Source: Paracoccus aerius
GTDB taxonomy: Bacteria; Pseudomonadota; Alphaproteobacteria; Rhodobacterales; Rhodobacteraceae
Assembly (NCBI RefSeq): GCF_014656455.1
Contig: NZ_BNCL01000015.1
Coordinates: forward strand, 1-39,506
Direction of reading: 5' to 3'
DNA length: 39,506 bases
A program made the position numbers and the translations under genes. This document shows positions 1-6,433 of this stretch, one piece after another. How positions within the stretch are numbered: position 1 is the stretch's first letter; every line of letters starts with the position of its first letter. The notes under the pieces were generated by a model. It saw only the letters and a list, made by a program, of their open reading frames with translations. It did no database searches and was not told the DNA's origin.

Positions 1-67
1 GCTGGAACGGGTGGTCGGATGGTCGTGGAATGGCCGGTCGGATGTTCATGGAATGTGTGGTCGGATC
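1..67. repeat. Three imperfect 23-bp tandem direct repeats (iteron-like), continuing off the edge
   Basis: Copies lie at 45-67, 22-44 and 1-21 (the last cut by the window). The shared core is GGAAtG...GGTCGGAT. Copies 22-44 and 45-67 agree at 17 of 23 positions, and the cut copy agrees with its neighbour at 16 of 21. The 23-bp period is not a multiple of three, so each copy is read in a different frame of the helicase gene. That argues for a DNA-level role, such as initiator or ParB-like protein binding, rather than a protein repeat. The full number of copies cannot be seen. Confidence 0.6.
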
Positions 68-1477
68 ACCGTGGTGCGCGCAGTCCTGGCCCCGGCTGTG
101 TTCGATGCAGTAATTGACTGCTGCATCCCAGACAGATCGCGGGCGCTTCAGGCACTCGGCTCGCAGCCCGGGACGAGCTTCAATGGCCATCCTGCCGAGA
201 TCGAACGCCCGCATTTCGCCATCTACGGCAACGATGCCGGACCTGACTGGGCGCTCCCAACCGCATGCCATGCACAGTGGTCCGCGCATGACCCCGCCGC
301 ATTCCCGGCACACAACCTGCTCACGTGTCTGCGCTTCCCGCTTGCGGGCGATCGTGTCGCGTTTCTCCGCATGTGACAGATCGCCGGCACCATTTTCCCA
401 GACGTCGAACATGTCCAAGGCGAAGCGTTCAATGTTGCCGCTGTGATCCAGCCACAGGGCTTTGGACTTGCCAGGATGGGATCGCATGACGCGGCCGATT
501 TCCTGCATGTGGCTGGACAGGCTTTTGCGATAAGGCTTGCAGCTGATCCCGATCAGGGTGTCAGGCACGTCGAAGCCCTTGGTCAGCACGCCGCACGACA
601 CCAAGCCGTGGATAAGGCTGTCGGGCTTCTTGAACTCGTCGATCTTCGACGCGCGCTCTTCGTCCGATTTGTCTTCGTAGCTGACTTGCTGGAAGTTGTA
701 GCCGGCCGCTGCAAAGGCATCGCATAGCTCACGGCCATGGGCGACCGTAGGCGAGAATACGATTGTCTTGGCTGGTCCACCGAAATGCTCGTGGGTCTTC
801 TTGATCCATTCGGCCACAACGTCGCCAACAATTTTGATCCCGGCGTCCGATGCGCTTCGATCGGAGAATTCCCCCAGTTTGTTGATACCCAGTTCTGCGT
901 CATCGGGGCTCTTGGCCACGTAGATCGTCGGCTCGATCAGATGCCCGTCAGTGATCAGCAGTCGGGATGATCGGACGTTGACCATTCCGTCCCAGTGCTT
1001 CCCCATGCCAGACGCAAAAGGCGTTGCTGTCAGCCCGATCTTTATCGCCCGTGGGTAGCGAGCCATGTATTCAAGGGTGTGCTTATACTGACAGTGACAT
1101 TCGTCGTAGATGATCAGGTCTGGATCGCGCGGCAGGCTCCGACGTGCGAGCGTTTGTACAGAGCACACCTGCACGTTCTCAAAAGGTGCCCAGCGCTCGT
1201 TGATGCCCTGAACGATGCCGTGCCGAATGCCGTAGTCGTCCAGCGTCTGACTGGTTTGGTTTACCAAGGCCACGCGGTCCACCAGGAACAGCGCATAGCT
1301 GCCTTTGCGGTCGGCCTCGCGCAGCAGATGAGCCGCGCAAACTGTCTTACCAGCCCCCGTCCCGGCGCAAAGGATCTGGCGTGTCACGCCACTCCTGATG
1401 CCAGAGCGAAGTGCTTCAATCGCGTCGGCCTGATACCCGCGAAGAGTCAGCTCCTTTGGAGGTATGAAATTCATCAT
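1..1477 (-). CDS. DEAD/DEAH-box (SF2) helicase of phage type, C-terminus outside the window
   Basis: The reading frame stays open from the ATG at 1477 to the window edge (492 codons), so it is 3'-partial. The protein starts MMNFIPPKEL. Superfamily 2 motifs are in order: Walker A AGTGAGKT at residues 38-45, motif II DECH at 125-128, motif III LTATP, then a second RecA-like half with GFDVPD and QEIGRVMR (motifs V and VI). A four-cysteine zinc-ribbon-like segment follows (CRECGG ... CMACGWERP). This fits the COG1061-like helicases in phage replication modules, which would unwind DNA during element replication. The start overlaps the upstream stop (ATGA), so translation is probably coupled; a second ATG lies at 1474. 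The last visible codons run through 23-bp direct repeats, so the extreme C-terminus may not be conserved protein sequence. Confidence 0.85.
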   Translation of the reverse strand, partial: MMNFIPPKELTLRGYQADAIEALRSGIRSGVTRQILCAGTGAGKTVCAAHLLREADRKGSYALFLVDRVALVNQTSQTLDDYGIRHGIVQGINERWAPFENVQVCSVQTLARRSLPRDPDLIIYDECHCQYKHTLEYMARYPRAIKIGLTATPFASGMGKHWDGMVNVRSSRLLITDGHLIEPTIYVAKSPDDAELGINKLGEFSDRSASDAGIKIVGDVVAEWIKKTHEHFGGPAKTIVFSPTVAHGRELCDAFAAAGYNFQQVSYEDKSDEERASKIDEFKKPDSLIHGLVSCGVLTKGFDVPDTLIGISCKPYRKSLSSHMQEIGRVMRSHPGKSKALWLDHSGNIERFALDMFDVWENGAGDLSHAEKRDTIARKREAQTREQVVCRECGGVMRGPLCMACGWERPVRSGIVAVDGEMRAFDLGRMAIEARPGLRAECLKRPRSVWDAAVNYCIEHSRGQDCAHHGDPTTHSMNIRPAIPRPSDHPFQ

Positions 1478-1722
1478 TTCGCCACCTCTGCATAAGCTGA
1501 AGCTTCCGCTTGATGGCGCAGCTGCCCCCCATCGAACTCCCGGATGGCTGCTCTTTCTTCCCAGTCATCAAAGGACGGCCATGCCTCGCGGCAGACGTCA
1601 CGCCAGTGTCCGCGAAGCCAGTTGATCGCGTCTGGAGGCAGCCGTCCGGGCTTAAGGGAAAACTGCCACCGGTCTCGCACTACTTCACCGCCGTGCGCGC
1701 GGATGCGTTCGATGATGCTCAT
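1474..1722 (-). CDS. Small phage-type protein of unknown function (82 aa)
   Basis: This ORF of 82 codons starts MSIIERIRAHGGEVVRDRW and has the run LPPDAINWLRGHWRDVCREAWP, rich in Trp and Arg. Its start overlaps the stop of the ParB-like gene (1719-1722) and its stop overlaps the helicase start, so it sits as a coupled middle gene between a DNA-binding protein and a helicase. Small proteins of this size and style are common in alphaproteobacterial prophage replication modules. I recognise no domain. A role as a helicase or replication accessory factor is a guess from position only. Confidence 0.7.
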   Translation of the reverse strand: MSIIERIRAHGGEVVRDRWQFSLKPGRLPPDAINWLRGHWRDVCREAWPSFDDWEERAAIREFDGGQLRHQAEASAYAEVAK

Positions 1723-2699
1723 TGGCCTAGCACCACCACGCCTGCGTTTTCGAGCTCAGCGACACGCTTCTCGGCTTGCTTGCGCTTGTACTCCTCGCGC
1801 TTCGCGGTCTTCATCGCTTCGTTGCGGGCGAAGTTTGCTTGATCCAGTCGCCGCTGAAGCCGACCTACCGCCGCTCCAAGGTCGGACGCCGTCGCCTCCC
1901 GCAGCTTTTCGTTGAGCGTATCGATCTCTGATTTTTGGCGGTTCACTTCCGCTTTGGCATCCCTAAGGTCGGCGCCCAGCCCGATCACCTCGTCGATCAA
2001 GGCCTCGGTCGTCAGCTTCGCCAACTCTCGCCGCTGTTTTGCTACCTCCGGACTGTCCACAGCTTCGGCTTGTTCAAGCTCAGCCTCGGCTTCGCCTAGC
2101 AAGGAGGCGCCTGAGTCCACCTCTACGCCAAAGGCGGTTTCGCCCTTGTTTTGCTCGGCAACTGGAGGTGATGCCACTTTGCCGCCACCACCGATATTGG
2201 CGGTGTTCATGGTCGCCTGATTGCCGTGGCGGTCAGTATAGGTGCGAGGTTCAGTGTGAACGTTCACAGTGACGGTTCCGGCCCGCAGGTTGCTGACGTA
2301 GCGGTTTGATACCCCTGCCTGACGCGCAATCTCACGATCCGACCACTTCGACCATTCCGGGTCGTTTAGCAGCACCATGACAGCGCGGCGCTTGTCGTCG
2401 TTGGTGCGGCGCAGGCCGTGCGAAGCATTGGCGCCAACGCTGAACAGGATCGCGGCTCGCTGCGTCCCCTGGCGGACATCGGCCGGCACATCATGGGCGT
2501 TAATCTGGGCGAATGCCTTGTAGCGATGGAAGCCGTCCGCCAACCAGTAGGAGGCGCCGTCATAGAACACGACCAGCGGGGGGAACTCCGACCCCGCCCG
2601 GATGGCCTCGGCGTATTCAGCGACAACCTCATCGCTGATCTGCGCACGTGATTGGGTGCCGCCGTTGATGCGGATATCGGTGATGCTGATGGCTCTCAT
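1719..2699 (-). CDS. ParB-like DNA-binding protein with C-terminal coiled coil (phage/plasmid type)
   Basis: The protein has 326 aa. Residues 1 to about 95 look like a ParB N-terminal (ParB/sulfiredoxin-fold) domain, with LADGFHRYKA matching the GxHR-type box. Residues about 118-140 (SDREIARQAGVSNRYVSNLR) form a clear helix-turn-helix. After a Gly-rich linker, residues about 200-320 are Glu/Lys/Arg-rich with heptad-like spacing (AELEQAEA ... KREEYKRKQAEKRVAEL), predicting a long coiled coil. Proteins built this way act in partition, replication control or transcription on phages and plasmids. The stop overlaps the next gene by ATGA and the start overlaps the upstream gene's end at 2696-2699. 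No ParA gene is visible nearby, so a regulatory or replication role is as likely as partition. Confidence 0.8.
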   Translation of the reverse strand: MRAISITDIRINGGTQSRAQISDEVVAEYAEAIRAGSEFPPLVVFYDGASYWLADGFHRYKAFAQINAHDVPADVRQGTQRAAILFSVGANASHGLRRTNDDKRRAVMVLLNDPEWSKWSDREIARQAGVSNRYVSNLRAGTVTVNVHTEPRTYTDRHGNQATMNTANIGGGGKVASPPVAEQNKGETAFGVEVDSGASLLGEAEAELEQAEAVDSPEVAKQRRELAKLTTEALIDEVIGLGADLRDAKAEVNRQKSEIDTLNEKLREATASDLGAAVGRLQRRLDQANFARNEAMKTAKREEYKRKQAEKRVAELENAGVVVLGQ

Positions 2700-2962
2700 T
2701 CCTGGGAACCTCCAGCAGCCCTGTTCCTGGAGAGCCTACTATGTCTGTCGGTGATGTAGTCCGCAGCCAAACTGGGAAAATCCCGCTCATACACATAGAG
2801 CGGATCGCCGGGCTTACGGCCTTCCAGCGCCCATGCTGCAGTTATTGCCGCAGCAATATCTGGATGATTGCTTTGCTTGACTATCCCACCTCTCACCCGA
2901 AGGAGGATATCAAAACCACCCTCGGCTCCCGGATAGATGCGGATATGATTGATCTTAGTCAC
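2696..2962 (-). CDS. Small protein of unknown function (88 aa), phage region
   Basis: The protein starts MTKINHIRIYPGAEGGFDI and has no membrane segment or signal peptide. The pattern IRIYPGAEGGFDILLRVRGG suggests a small beta-rich fold, followed by a helix (DIAAAITAAWALEG) and a basic tail. It is the first gene of a four-gene run (this gene, ParB-like, small protein, helicase) in which each stop overlaps the next start by 4 bases. I do not recognise the family. It is likely real because of the tight coupling and coding-like codon use. Confidence 0.65.
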   Translation of the reverse strand: MTKINHIRIYPGAEGGFDILLRVRGGIVKQSNHPDIAAAITAAWALEGRKPGDPLYVYERDFPSLAADYITDRHSRLSRNRAAGGSQE

Positions 2963-3035
2963 TAGAGATCATTCCTCTATGCTTGCGCCAGAGGACGGGA
3001 CGAACTATTCTGGATATGTGGATTGAGAATAGCTG

Positions 3036-3062
3036 CTGCCCTGTCCATCTTTGGCAGGGCAG
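3036..3062. terminator. Hairpin just downstream of the AlpA-like gene
   Basis: Arms CTGCCCTG (3036-3043) and CAGGGCAG (3055-3062) are a perfect 8-bp inverted repeat, extendable by CCA/TGG across a bulged T. It starts 4 bases after the alpA-like stop at 3067. On the minus strand no U-run follows, so intrinsic termination is uncertain. It could instead protect the 3' end of the message or separate alpA from the downstream operon. Confidence 0.5.
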
Positions 3063-3066
3063 TTTG

Positions 3067-3267
3067 TTATGCGGCGACGGGCCGGCTGTTCAGCCAATTG
3101 ATGATCTGATCTTCCGGCCAAGCGACAGCTTTCTTCGTCAGCCGGATTGGGCGGGGAAATTGCCCCTCTCCCATCATCTTATAGATGGTGGACGTGCTGA
3201 GGCCGGTCAGCGCCTCGACATCGGGGCGACGGATATAGCGAGTTTGGGCAGGTTGAGCATATTGCAC
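3067..3267 (-). CDS. AlpA-family regulator / excisionase-like MerR-type winged helix protein
   Basis: The protein has 66 aa. TRYIRRPDVEALTGLSTSTIYKMM is the classical AlpA/MerR-like helix-turn-helix, and FPRPIRLTKKAVAWPEDQIINWL is the family's C-terminal signature. These small proteins activate integrase or excision genes on cryptic prophages and P4-like islands, and some act as directionality factors. The start is the GTG at 3267, with AAGGA about 8 bases upstream. That SD lies inside a perfect inverted repeat (3274-3305). It lies about 2 kb from the integrase, on the same strand. Its family assignment is secure; whether it activates or excises cannot be read from sequence. Confidence 0.88.
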   Translation of the reverse strand: MQYAQPAQTRYIRRPDVEALTGLSTSTIYKMMGEGQFPRPIRLTKKAVAWPEDQIINWLNSRPVAA

Positions 3268-3273
3268 GGGGCA

Positions 3274-3305
3274 ATTCCTTCATGCGGTGTGGAACATGAA
3301 GGAAT
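3274..3305. promoter_or_regulatory. Perfect 11-bp inverted repeat over the alpA ribosome-binding site
   Basis: Arms ATTCCTTCATG (3274-3284) and CATGAAGGAAT (3295-3305) are perfectly complementary, with a 10-base loop. On the minus strand the arm nearer the gene carries the AAGGA Shine-Dalgarno of the AlpA-like gene. If transcribed, the hairpin would hide the SD. As DNA it could be an operator for AlpA or for another element repressor. The bases that follow (3301-3311, GGAATGTGGCG) recur exactly at 5381-5391 upstream of the integrase. Confidence 0.55.
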
Positions 3306-3341
3306 GTGGCGCAAGGCATTCGTGTCACGAACTCCTTTCGA

Positions 3342-4073
3342 TTACGAACCGAATTGCGCTGGCTTGGGGCCAGACTTCGAAATTTCCGGCTTTATTTTCG
3401 CAGCTTCCTTCCACAATGTCCGCCAAGCCTCAACTGGCATACCAGGGCAGACGGCATTTCTAATATCGTCCCGGCGCGCTCCCACTGCCGACATTTGCAA
3501 AATTTCTCGAATTATTTCCGCGTCGGTAACAGGCGCCACGATACTTGCCGGGGCAAGATCGCTTACCGCGATAGGAGCGTGGACAGTAGCTACCTGCACA
3601 GAACCACCAACTAAAGGCTGGAAGCGTCTTGCCAAGTGATGCATGTGGTTCAGCCGAACCACCCGACGATGGTCATTTGGATCACTCCCAATATAGCCGT
3701 CATTCTTTTCCCAAATAATCTTTCTGTACCACCTTTCATGAATTTCAATTTGTCTATTTATCAAGTCTAGAGAGATGTAGTAATTATTCATACTTAAACA
3801 GGGGTGGAAATCTAAGAACTCATTTCTCATCAACGCACTTACCTTCAAGAAGTCTGCAGCGATCCTGACCACGCCACCAGAAGGAAGGCAGACAGAAAGA
3901 GATGGCTGACGGCTAAAATGCTCCCCTATCCTCCATTTCGTCTCAATTTGCTTCATATGATCAATTTCATTAAATCTCCGATCATCCTCCGAGCGATCGA
4001 TATGGAAGAGATAATCAAGCTCAAACTTATCGATAACTTCGCCCAGAGATGTATATCCAATACTTGCAAACAT
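3342..4073 (-). CDS. Unknown protein (243 aa), lower-GC gene next to the integrase
   Basis: The chosen ATG at 4073 overlaps the integrase stop (TGATG), giving 243 aa beginning MFASIGYTSLGEVIDKF. An in-frame start at 4124 would overlap int by 51 bases and is less likely. The protein is soluble. The N-terminal two thirds is rich in aromatic residues, His and Arg (FDELDYLFHIDRS-like and RHNHMHHLARRF-like stretches). The C-terminal part, about residues 185-243, has a helical segment with DAEIIREILQMSAVGARRDDI and ends in a basic tail. The gene is clearly AT-richer than its neighbours. Its place right behind int suggests cargo gained by the element. I recognise no family and assign no function. 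Confidence 0.65.
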   Translation of the reverse strand: MFASIGYTSLGEVIDKFELDYLFHIDRSEDDRRFNEIDHMKQIETKWRIGEHFSRQPSLSVCLPSGGVVRIAADFLKVSALMRNEFLDFHPCLSMNNYYISLDLINRQIEIHERWYRKIIWEKNDGYIGSDPNDHRRVVRLNHMHHLARRFQPLVGGSVQVATVHAPIAVSDLAPASIVAPVTDAEIIREILQMSAVGARRDDIRNAVCPGMPVEAWRTLWKEAAKIKPEISKSGPKPAQFGS

Positions 4074-5248
4074 CACCCAATCCTCACGACTTTGGCGCTG
4101 TCCTGCGCCAGATATCTTGCCCAAGCGTCCATCATCTTGCGGCGCTTCTCGAATAGATCAGACCGCGCATACGCCCGTTCCACAGCATCACCTGACAGGT
4201 GCGCCAGTGCTGCCTCTGCAACCTCTCGCGGGAAGTTGGTCTTCTCCTGCGCCCAGGTGCGGAAGCTGGTGCGGAAGCCATGCACGTCCACGTCAAAGCC
4301 GTTCTCGCGAATCAGCTTCAAAAGCGTGGCATCGGACAGCGGCTTGCCCTTCTTCGTGCCGGGGAACACCAGATCGTCGTCCAAGCCCCATGCCCGTTCC
4401 AGAACCTTCAGGGCCCGGCTGGATAAAGGAATGCGATGCGGCCGGTCCATCTTCATCCGTTCAGCGGGGATCTCCCAGACTCTGGCCTTCATGTCGATTT
4501 CGGACCAGCGGGCCTCACGCGCCTCATTGGACCGAACGCAGGTTAGCACGAGGAACTCAAAACACAGCTTGGTCGATAGCCCAGCGCTAGTCCCCTCCAC
4601 AGTTTGGAGGCAGTCGGCAACCTGATCATAGGGCAGTGACTTGCGGTTCTGCTTCTTCGCCGTCTGCTTTGGCAGCCCCTTGTCCACCGCGTCCACCGGG
4701 TTGTCGCGGCGCCAACCTTTGGCGATGCACCACTTCATCACCGTGCCAATCCGCTGCCTGACGCGCTTTGCTGTCTCGGGCTTCTTGAGCCAGATCGGCT
4801 GCAACACAGCCAGCACGTCGCCACTGGTGACATCGGGCGCCCTCATCCCGCCCATTGTCGGGAAAGCGTAGGTCGCCAGCGTGTTGATGAACTGATCGCC
4901 GTGCTTCGGGTTCTTCCAGGTAGGCAGGTTGATGCGATGAACCTCACGCGCCGCCTCCTCGAACGTCATGACCGCCTTGCTGGATCGGCGCTCGGCCAGC
5001 GGATCACCGCCCGATCGCGCCAGCTTGCGGTTCTCGAATGCGACGAGGCGGGCATCTGCCAGCGTCACGAAGTCAACACTGCCAAGGCCCAATTCGCACC
5101 GCTTGCCGCCGATCATGATCCGCTGGATCCAGAACTTGCCGCCAGTCTTGTCCACCCGAAGATAAAGGCCGTGGCCGTCGAAGTATTTGCCTGGCTCGGT
5201 GACGGTCTGCACCATGCGGGCATTCAGGGTCTTTGCTGGTTTGCGCAA
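4073..5248 (-). CDS. int: Tyrosine recombinase / phage integrase (DUF4102, P4-like)
   Basis: The N-terminal domain is of the DUF4102 arm-binding type (PGKYFDGHGLYLRV). It is followed by a core-binding SAM-like domain and a catalytic domain. The catalytic residues are visible: Arg in CVRSNEAREARW, HGFRTSFRTW (HxxR), LAHLSGDAVERAY with the His and the nucleophilic Tyr. It would catalyse integration and excision of the element. The start is uncertain. The TTG at 5248 gives the full N-terminal domain (LRKPAKTLNARMV) and has GGA 7 bases upstream. The ATG at 5215 would clip the first strand of that domain. In-frame sequence further upstream does not look like protein. The stop overlaps the ATG of the following low-GC gene. 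Confidence 0.92.
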   Translation of the reverse strand: MRKPAKTLNARMVQTVTEPGKYFDGHGLYLRVDKTGGKFWIQRIMIGGKRCELGLGSVDFVTLADARLVAFENRKLARSGGDPLAERRSSKAVMTFEEAAREVHRINLPTWKNPKHGDQFINTLATYAFPTMGGMRAPDVTSGDVLAVLQPIWLKKPETAKRVRQRIGTVMKWCIAKGWRRDNPVDAVDKGLPKQTAKKQNRKSLPYDQVADCLQTVEGTSAGLSTKLCFEFLVLTCVRSNEAREARWSEIDMKARVWEIPAERMKMDRPHRIPLSSRALKVLERAWGLDDDLVFPGTKKGKPLSDATLLKLIRENGFDVDVHGFRTSFRTWAQEKTNFPREVAEAALAHLSGDAVERAYARSDLFEKRRKMMDAWARYLAQDSAKVVRIG

Positions 5249-5517
5249 CAGGAATTCCAACCTTTTATTCCACCATCCATTCCCCCAATCGGCACGGGAA
5301 CGGCGTGAACAATAGCGGAACACGTGGGAATGACGCAAGCCCAGTGTAGCCAGCGTTTGTTGGCCTTTTAGGCATACCTGGGAATGTGGCGGAGTATGGT
5401 TCCCTTTCCACCTGCTCCGCCATATGCCCAGGCCGTACAATCAGGTCCAGATCAACCGAAGCCAGCACGGCGGGCTTCCACACACCCGGATCCGGCCCAT
5501 GGCCCCGAACGTGCGGC
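5249..5517. other. Element/chromosome junction region between int and glpR (expected att site)
   Basis: This 269-base stretch has no convincing gene. It separates the foreign integrase from the chromosomal glpR and so should contain one attachment site. TGGGAATG occurs twice in direct orientation (5325-5332 and 5379-5386), and GGAATGTGGCG at 5381-5391 repeats the sequence at 3301-3311 by the alpA start. These are candidates for arm-type or regulator binding sites. No tRNA or tmRNA end is present, so this integrase does not use a tRNA target here. The core cannot be defined without the other junction. Confidence 0.5.
5458..5478 (-). terminator. Possible glpR terminator hairpin
   Basis: GAAGCC-a-GC-acg-GC-g-GGCTTC forms an 8-bp stem with one internal mismatch and a 3-base loop, 39 bases beyond the glpR stop. 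No U-run follows on the minus strand. It may be a factor-dependent or weak terminator. Confidence 0.35.
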
Positions 5518-6282
5518 TCAGCCTTCGCCCGTCGCCACAACCACTCGGGTTCCACCTTGGTCGCAGACCTGCTGCAGCCTGTCGGGCAGCGGGCGGTCGA
5601 TGAAGATGGCGTCCAGCTGGGCGACCGAGACGACCCGTATCGGCGCCTTGCGCAGAAGCTTGTCCGAATCGGTGACCAGCCAGCATTCGCGCGCCTGTCG
5701 CAGGATCGCGCGGCTGACCCGCACCTCGGCCAGGTCGAAGTCGAGAATGTCGCCGTCCTCGTCCAGGGCAGAACAGCCGATGATGGCGTAGTCGGTCTTG
5801 AAGTTCGCCATGAACTCGCTGGTAAGGTCGCCGACAAGGCCGCCGTCTGAACGGCGCAGCAAGCCGCCGGCGACCAGCACCTCGCAACTGTCGTTTGCGG
5901 CCAGGATGTTGGCCACGTTCATGTTGTTCGTCACTACCGTCAGGTTGCGATGGCGCAGCAGGGCCCGCGCCACGGCCTCGGTCGTGGTCCCGATGTTGAG
6001 GATGACCGAACTGTTGTCGGGGATCTGCGCCGCGCAGGCACGGCCTATTGCCGCTTTCGCATCCTCGTTCATGCGGCGGCGTTCGTCATAGGCGATGTTG
6101 CTGGCGCCGCTGCGCAGGATCGCGCCGCCGTGGACACGGTCAAGGACGCCCTGGTCGGCAAGTTCCGCCAGATCGCGCCTGATCGTCTGCGGCGTCACTT
6201 CCAGCTTGGCCGACAGCTCCTCGACGCTGGCCCGGCCGGAAGCGCGCACGACGTCCAGGATCTGCATCTGCCGGATGTTCAT
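5518..6282 (-). CDS. glpR: DeoR-family transcriptional repressor of the glycerol operon
   Basis: The protein has 254 aa, the usual DeoR size. The N-terminal winged helix-turn-helix covers residues about 3-57, with the DeoR signature SVEELSAKLEVTPQTIRRDL followed by HGGA. The C-terminal sugar-phosphate-binding (DeoRC) domain has ILNIGTTTEAVARAL, TNNMNVANIL, VAGGLLRRSDGGLVG and DFDLAEVRVSRAIL. It lies divergent to glpD across 151 bases that contain ATGTTCG/CGAACAT half-sites like those known for E. coli GlpR. By family knowledge it should repress the glycerol genes and be released by glycerol 3-phosphate. The gene looks intact although a mobile element lies directly beyond its stop. Confidence 0.9.
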   Translation of the reverse strand: MNIRQMQILDVVRASGRASVEELSAKLEVTPQTIRRDLAELADQGVLDRVHGGAILRSGASNIAYDERRRMNEDAKAAIGRACAAQIPDNSSVILNIGTTTEAVARALLRHRNLTVVTNNMNVANILAANDSCEVLVAGGLLRRSDGGLVGDLTSEFMANFKTDYAIIGCSALDEDGDILDFDLAEVRVSRAILRQARECWLVTDSDKLLRKAPIRVVSVAQLDAIFIDRPLPDRLQQVCDQGGTRVVVATGEG

Positions 6283-6317
6283 CGCGATCTTGCCCCCTGA
6301 AGTGCACGTGGCCTTTC

Positions 6318-6346
6318 CAGAAGAACGCGTGGTGCATAAGTGTCAA
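6318..6346 (-). promoter_or_regulatory. Candidate glpR promoter
   Basis: On the minus strand a perfect -35 hexamer TTGACA covers 6346-6341. The -10 at the usual 17-base distance (CTTCTG, 6323-6318) is weak. The start would fall 30-35 bases upstream of the glpR ATG. The GlpR-like operator lies just upstream, so autoregulation is plausible. Confidence 0.4.
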
Positions 6347-6356
6347 GCGAAAGAAA

Positions 6357-6406
6357 ATGCGCGAAAACGAACATCCATGTTGACAGAATCCGTGCGCGGA
6401 TGTTCG
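6357..6406. promoter_or_regulatory. Candidate GlpR operators between glpR and glpD
   Basis: ATGCGCG-AAAA-CGAACAT at 6357-6374 is a near-dyad whose right half equals the E. coli GlpR half-site; the left half differs at two of seven bases from ATGTTCG. A second exact half-site ATGTTCG lies at 6400-6406. Together, CGAACATCC (6368-6376) and GGATGTTCG (6398-6406) form a perfect 9-bp inverted repeat that brackets the glpD -35 element. Occupation of both would block the glpD promoter. Confidence 0.55.
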
Positions 6407-6409
6407 ACT
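6380..6409 (+). promoter_or_regulatory. Candidate glpD operon promoter
   Basis: A perfect TTGACA lies at 6380-6385. The -10 region at 17-18 bases (6403-6409) is poor and overlaps the ATGTTCG half-site, as expected for a repressed or activator-helped promoter. The leader to the glpD ATG would be about 20 bases. Confidence 0.45.
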
Positions 6410-6433
6410 TCATCACGGGGGAGTGAGGCAGCC

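Larger units (their letters stand above)
1..5400. mobile_element. End of an integrated element (prophage or integrative island), cut by the window edge
   Basis: Seven genes, all on the minus strand and mostly with overlapping stops and starts, make up an integrase-proximal module: tyrosine integrase, unknown gene, AlpA-like regulator, small unknown gene, ParB-like protein, small unknown gene and DEAD/DEAH helicase. This set is typical of alphaproteobacterial prophages and P4-like islands. The element ends next to the integrase, so one junction should lie at about 5,250-5,517, between int and glpR. The other end is outside the window, so no attachment-site repeat can be paired. No capsid, tail or conjugation gene is visible, so prophage and mobilisable island cannot be told apart. 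The right boundary given is approximate. Confidence 0.8.
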
